The position numbers and the translations under genes were made by a program. The notes below the pieces were generated by a model. That model saw nothing but the letters and a program-made list of their open reading frames with translations. It made no database searches and was not told where the DNA came from. From NCBI GenBank assembly GCA_020433785.1, contig JAGRCC010000368.1, positions 1-5,983 of the forward strand: a stretch of 5,983 bases of DNA. The letters run 5' to 3'. The DNA is from Anaerolineae bacterium. GTDB taxonomy: Bacteria > Chloroflexota > Anaerolineae > 4572-78 > J111. Below are positions 5,771-5,983 of this stretch, piece by piece (position 1 is the stretch's first letter; each line of letters opens with the position of its first letter).

Positions 5771-5983
5771 TTAACGAGGCTCGAGCCAAGTTTCAAGTAA
5801 GGGCTCTACATTTTGGCCGGATTTCTGTTCAATGATGGCGAATAGATCGTTGGCCGTCGCAATTTTGTATTTGAACTCGTTGAAATAGGTCTGCATGATG
5901 TCAAAATAGACCTCGTCGCCCACTTCCTGGCGGAGGGCGTTAAAAAAGAGCGGCCCTTTGCCGTAGATAAAGGCGCTGTATTC
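5771..5983 (-). CDS. M1-family aminopeptidase, C-terminal fragment (5' end beyond window)
   Basis: The frame is open from the window edge and ends at the TAA at 5773-5771, giving the final 70 residues. The sequence begins EYSAFIYGKGPLFFNALR, continues with VGDEVYFDIMQTYF and ends with EPLLETWLEPR. This is the typical tail of the catalytic region of M1 (gluzincin) metallopeptidases: the Y-x-KG-x-LFF helix after the zinc-binding motif, the 'G(D/E)xxF...YF' helix, and the terminal 'ExxSGxxxxxLxxxWL' segment. The HExxH zinc ligands lie outside the window. M1 enzymes remove N-terminal residues from peptides; whether this one is secreted or cytosolic cannot be judged from this part. It ends about 55 bases before the promoter of the ATPase gene and appears to be a separate transcription unit. 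Confidence 0.8.
   Translation of the reverse strand, partial: EYSAFIYGKGPLFFNALRQEVGDEVYFDIMQTYFNEFKYKIATANDLFAIIEQKSGQNVEPLLETWLEPR

Overview
The window comes from a bacterial chromosome. The style of its GAF/PAS histidine kinase and its CpaF/TadA ATPase, the roughly even base composition and the cytosolic sensor architecture fit Chloroflexota (Anaerolineae-like). This is an inference from protein character; no rRNA or other marker gene is present to confirm it.

All four genes lie on the minus strand, so in reading order they run from right to left. First (5983-5771) is the last 70 residues of an M1-type aminopeptidase that enters from outside the window. After a 240-base gap holding a well-formed promoter and an operator-like dyad comes a complete CpaF/TadA secretion ATPase (5530-4058). 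After a 229-base gap filled with degenerate 9-base repeats and a second promoter candidate comes a complete, cytosolic GAF-GAF-PAS histidine kinase (3828-1741). After a 101-base gap with a perfect 8-base dyad comes a large gene (1639 to beyond base 1). It is still open at the window edge and is the most unusual item here.

That last gene encodes at least 546 residues. Two consecutive two-transmembrane modules resemble SLATT domains (SMODS/SLOG-associating 2TM effectors). An acidic linker follows, and then an N-deoxyribosyltransferase/TIR-like Rossmannoid domain of the kind found at the N-terminus of bacterial 'TRAFs-binding' proteins. SLATT proteins are predicted pore-forming effectors of nucleotide-centred conflict systems, so this gene is a candidate membrane-acting defence or cell-suicide protein. 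It may be controlled by its own nucleotide-binding domain, and possibly by the kinase gene immediately upstream, because no clear terminator separates the two.

The ATPase has no TadB/TadC-type membrane partner beside it and the kinase has no response regulator beside it, so both appear to be orphans within this view. No tRNA, rRNA, CRISPR array or insertion sequence was seen.
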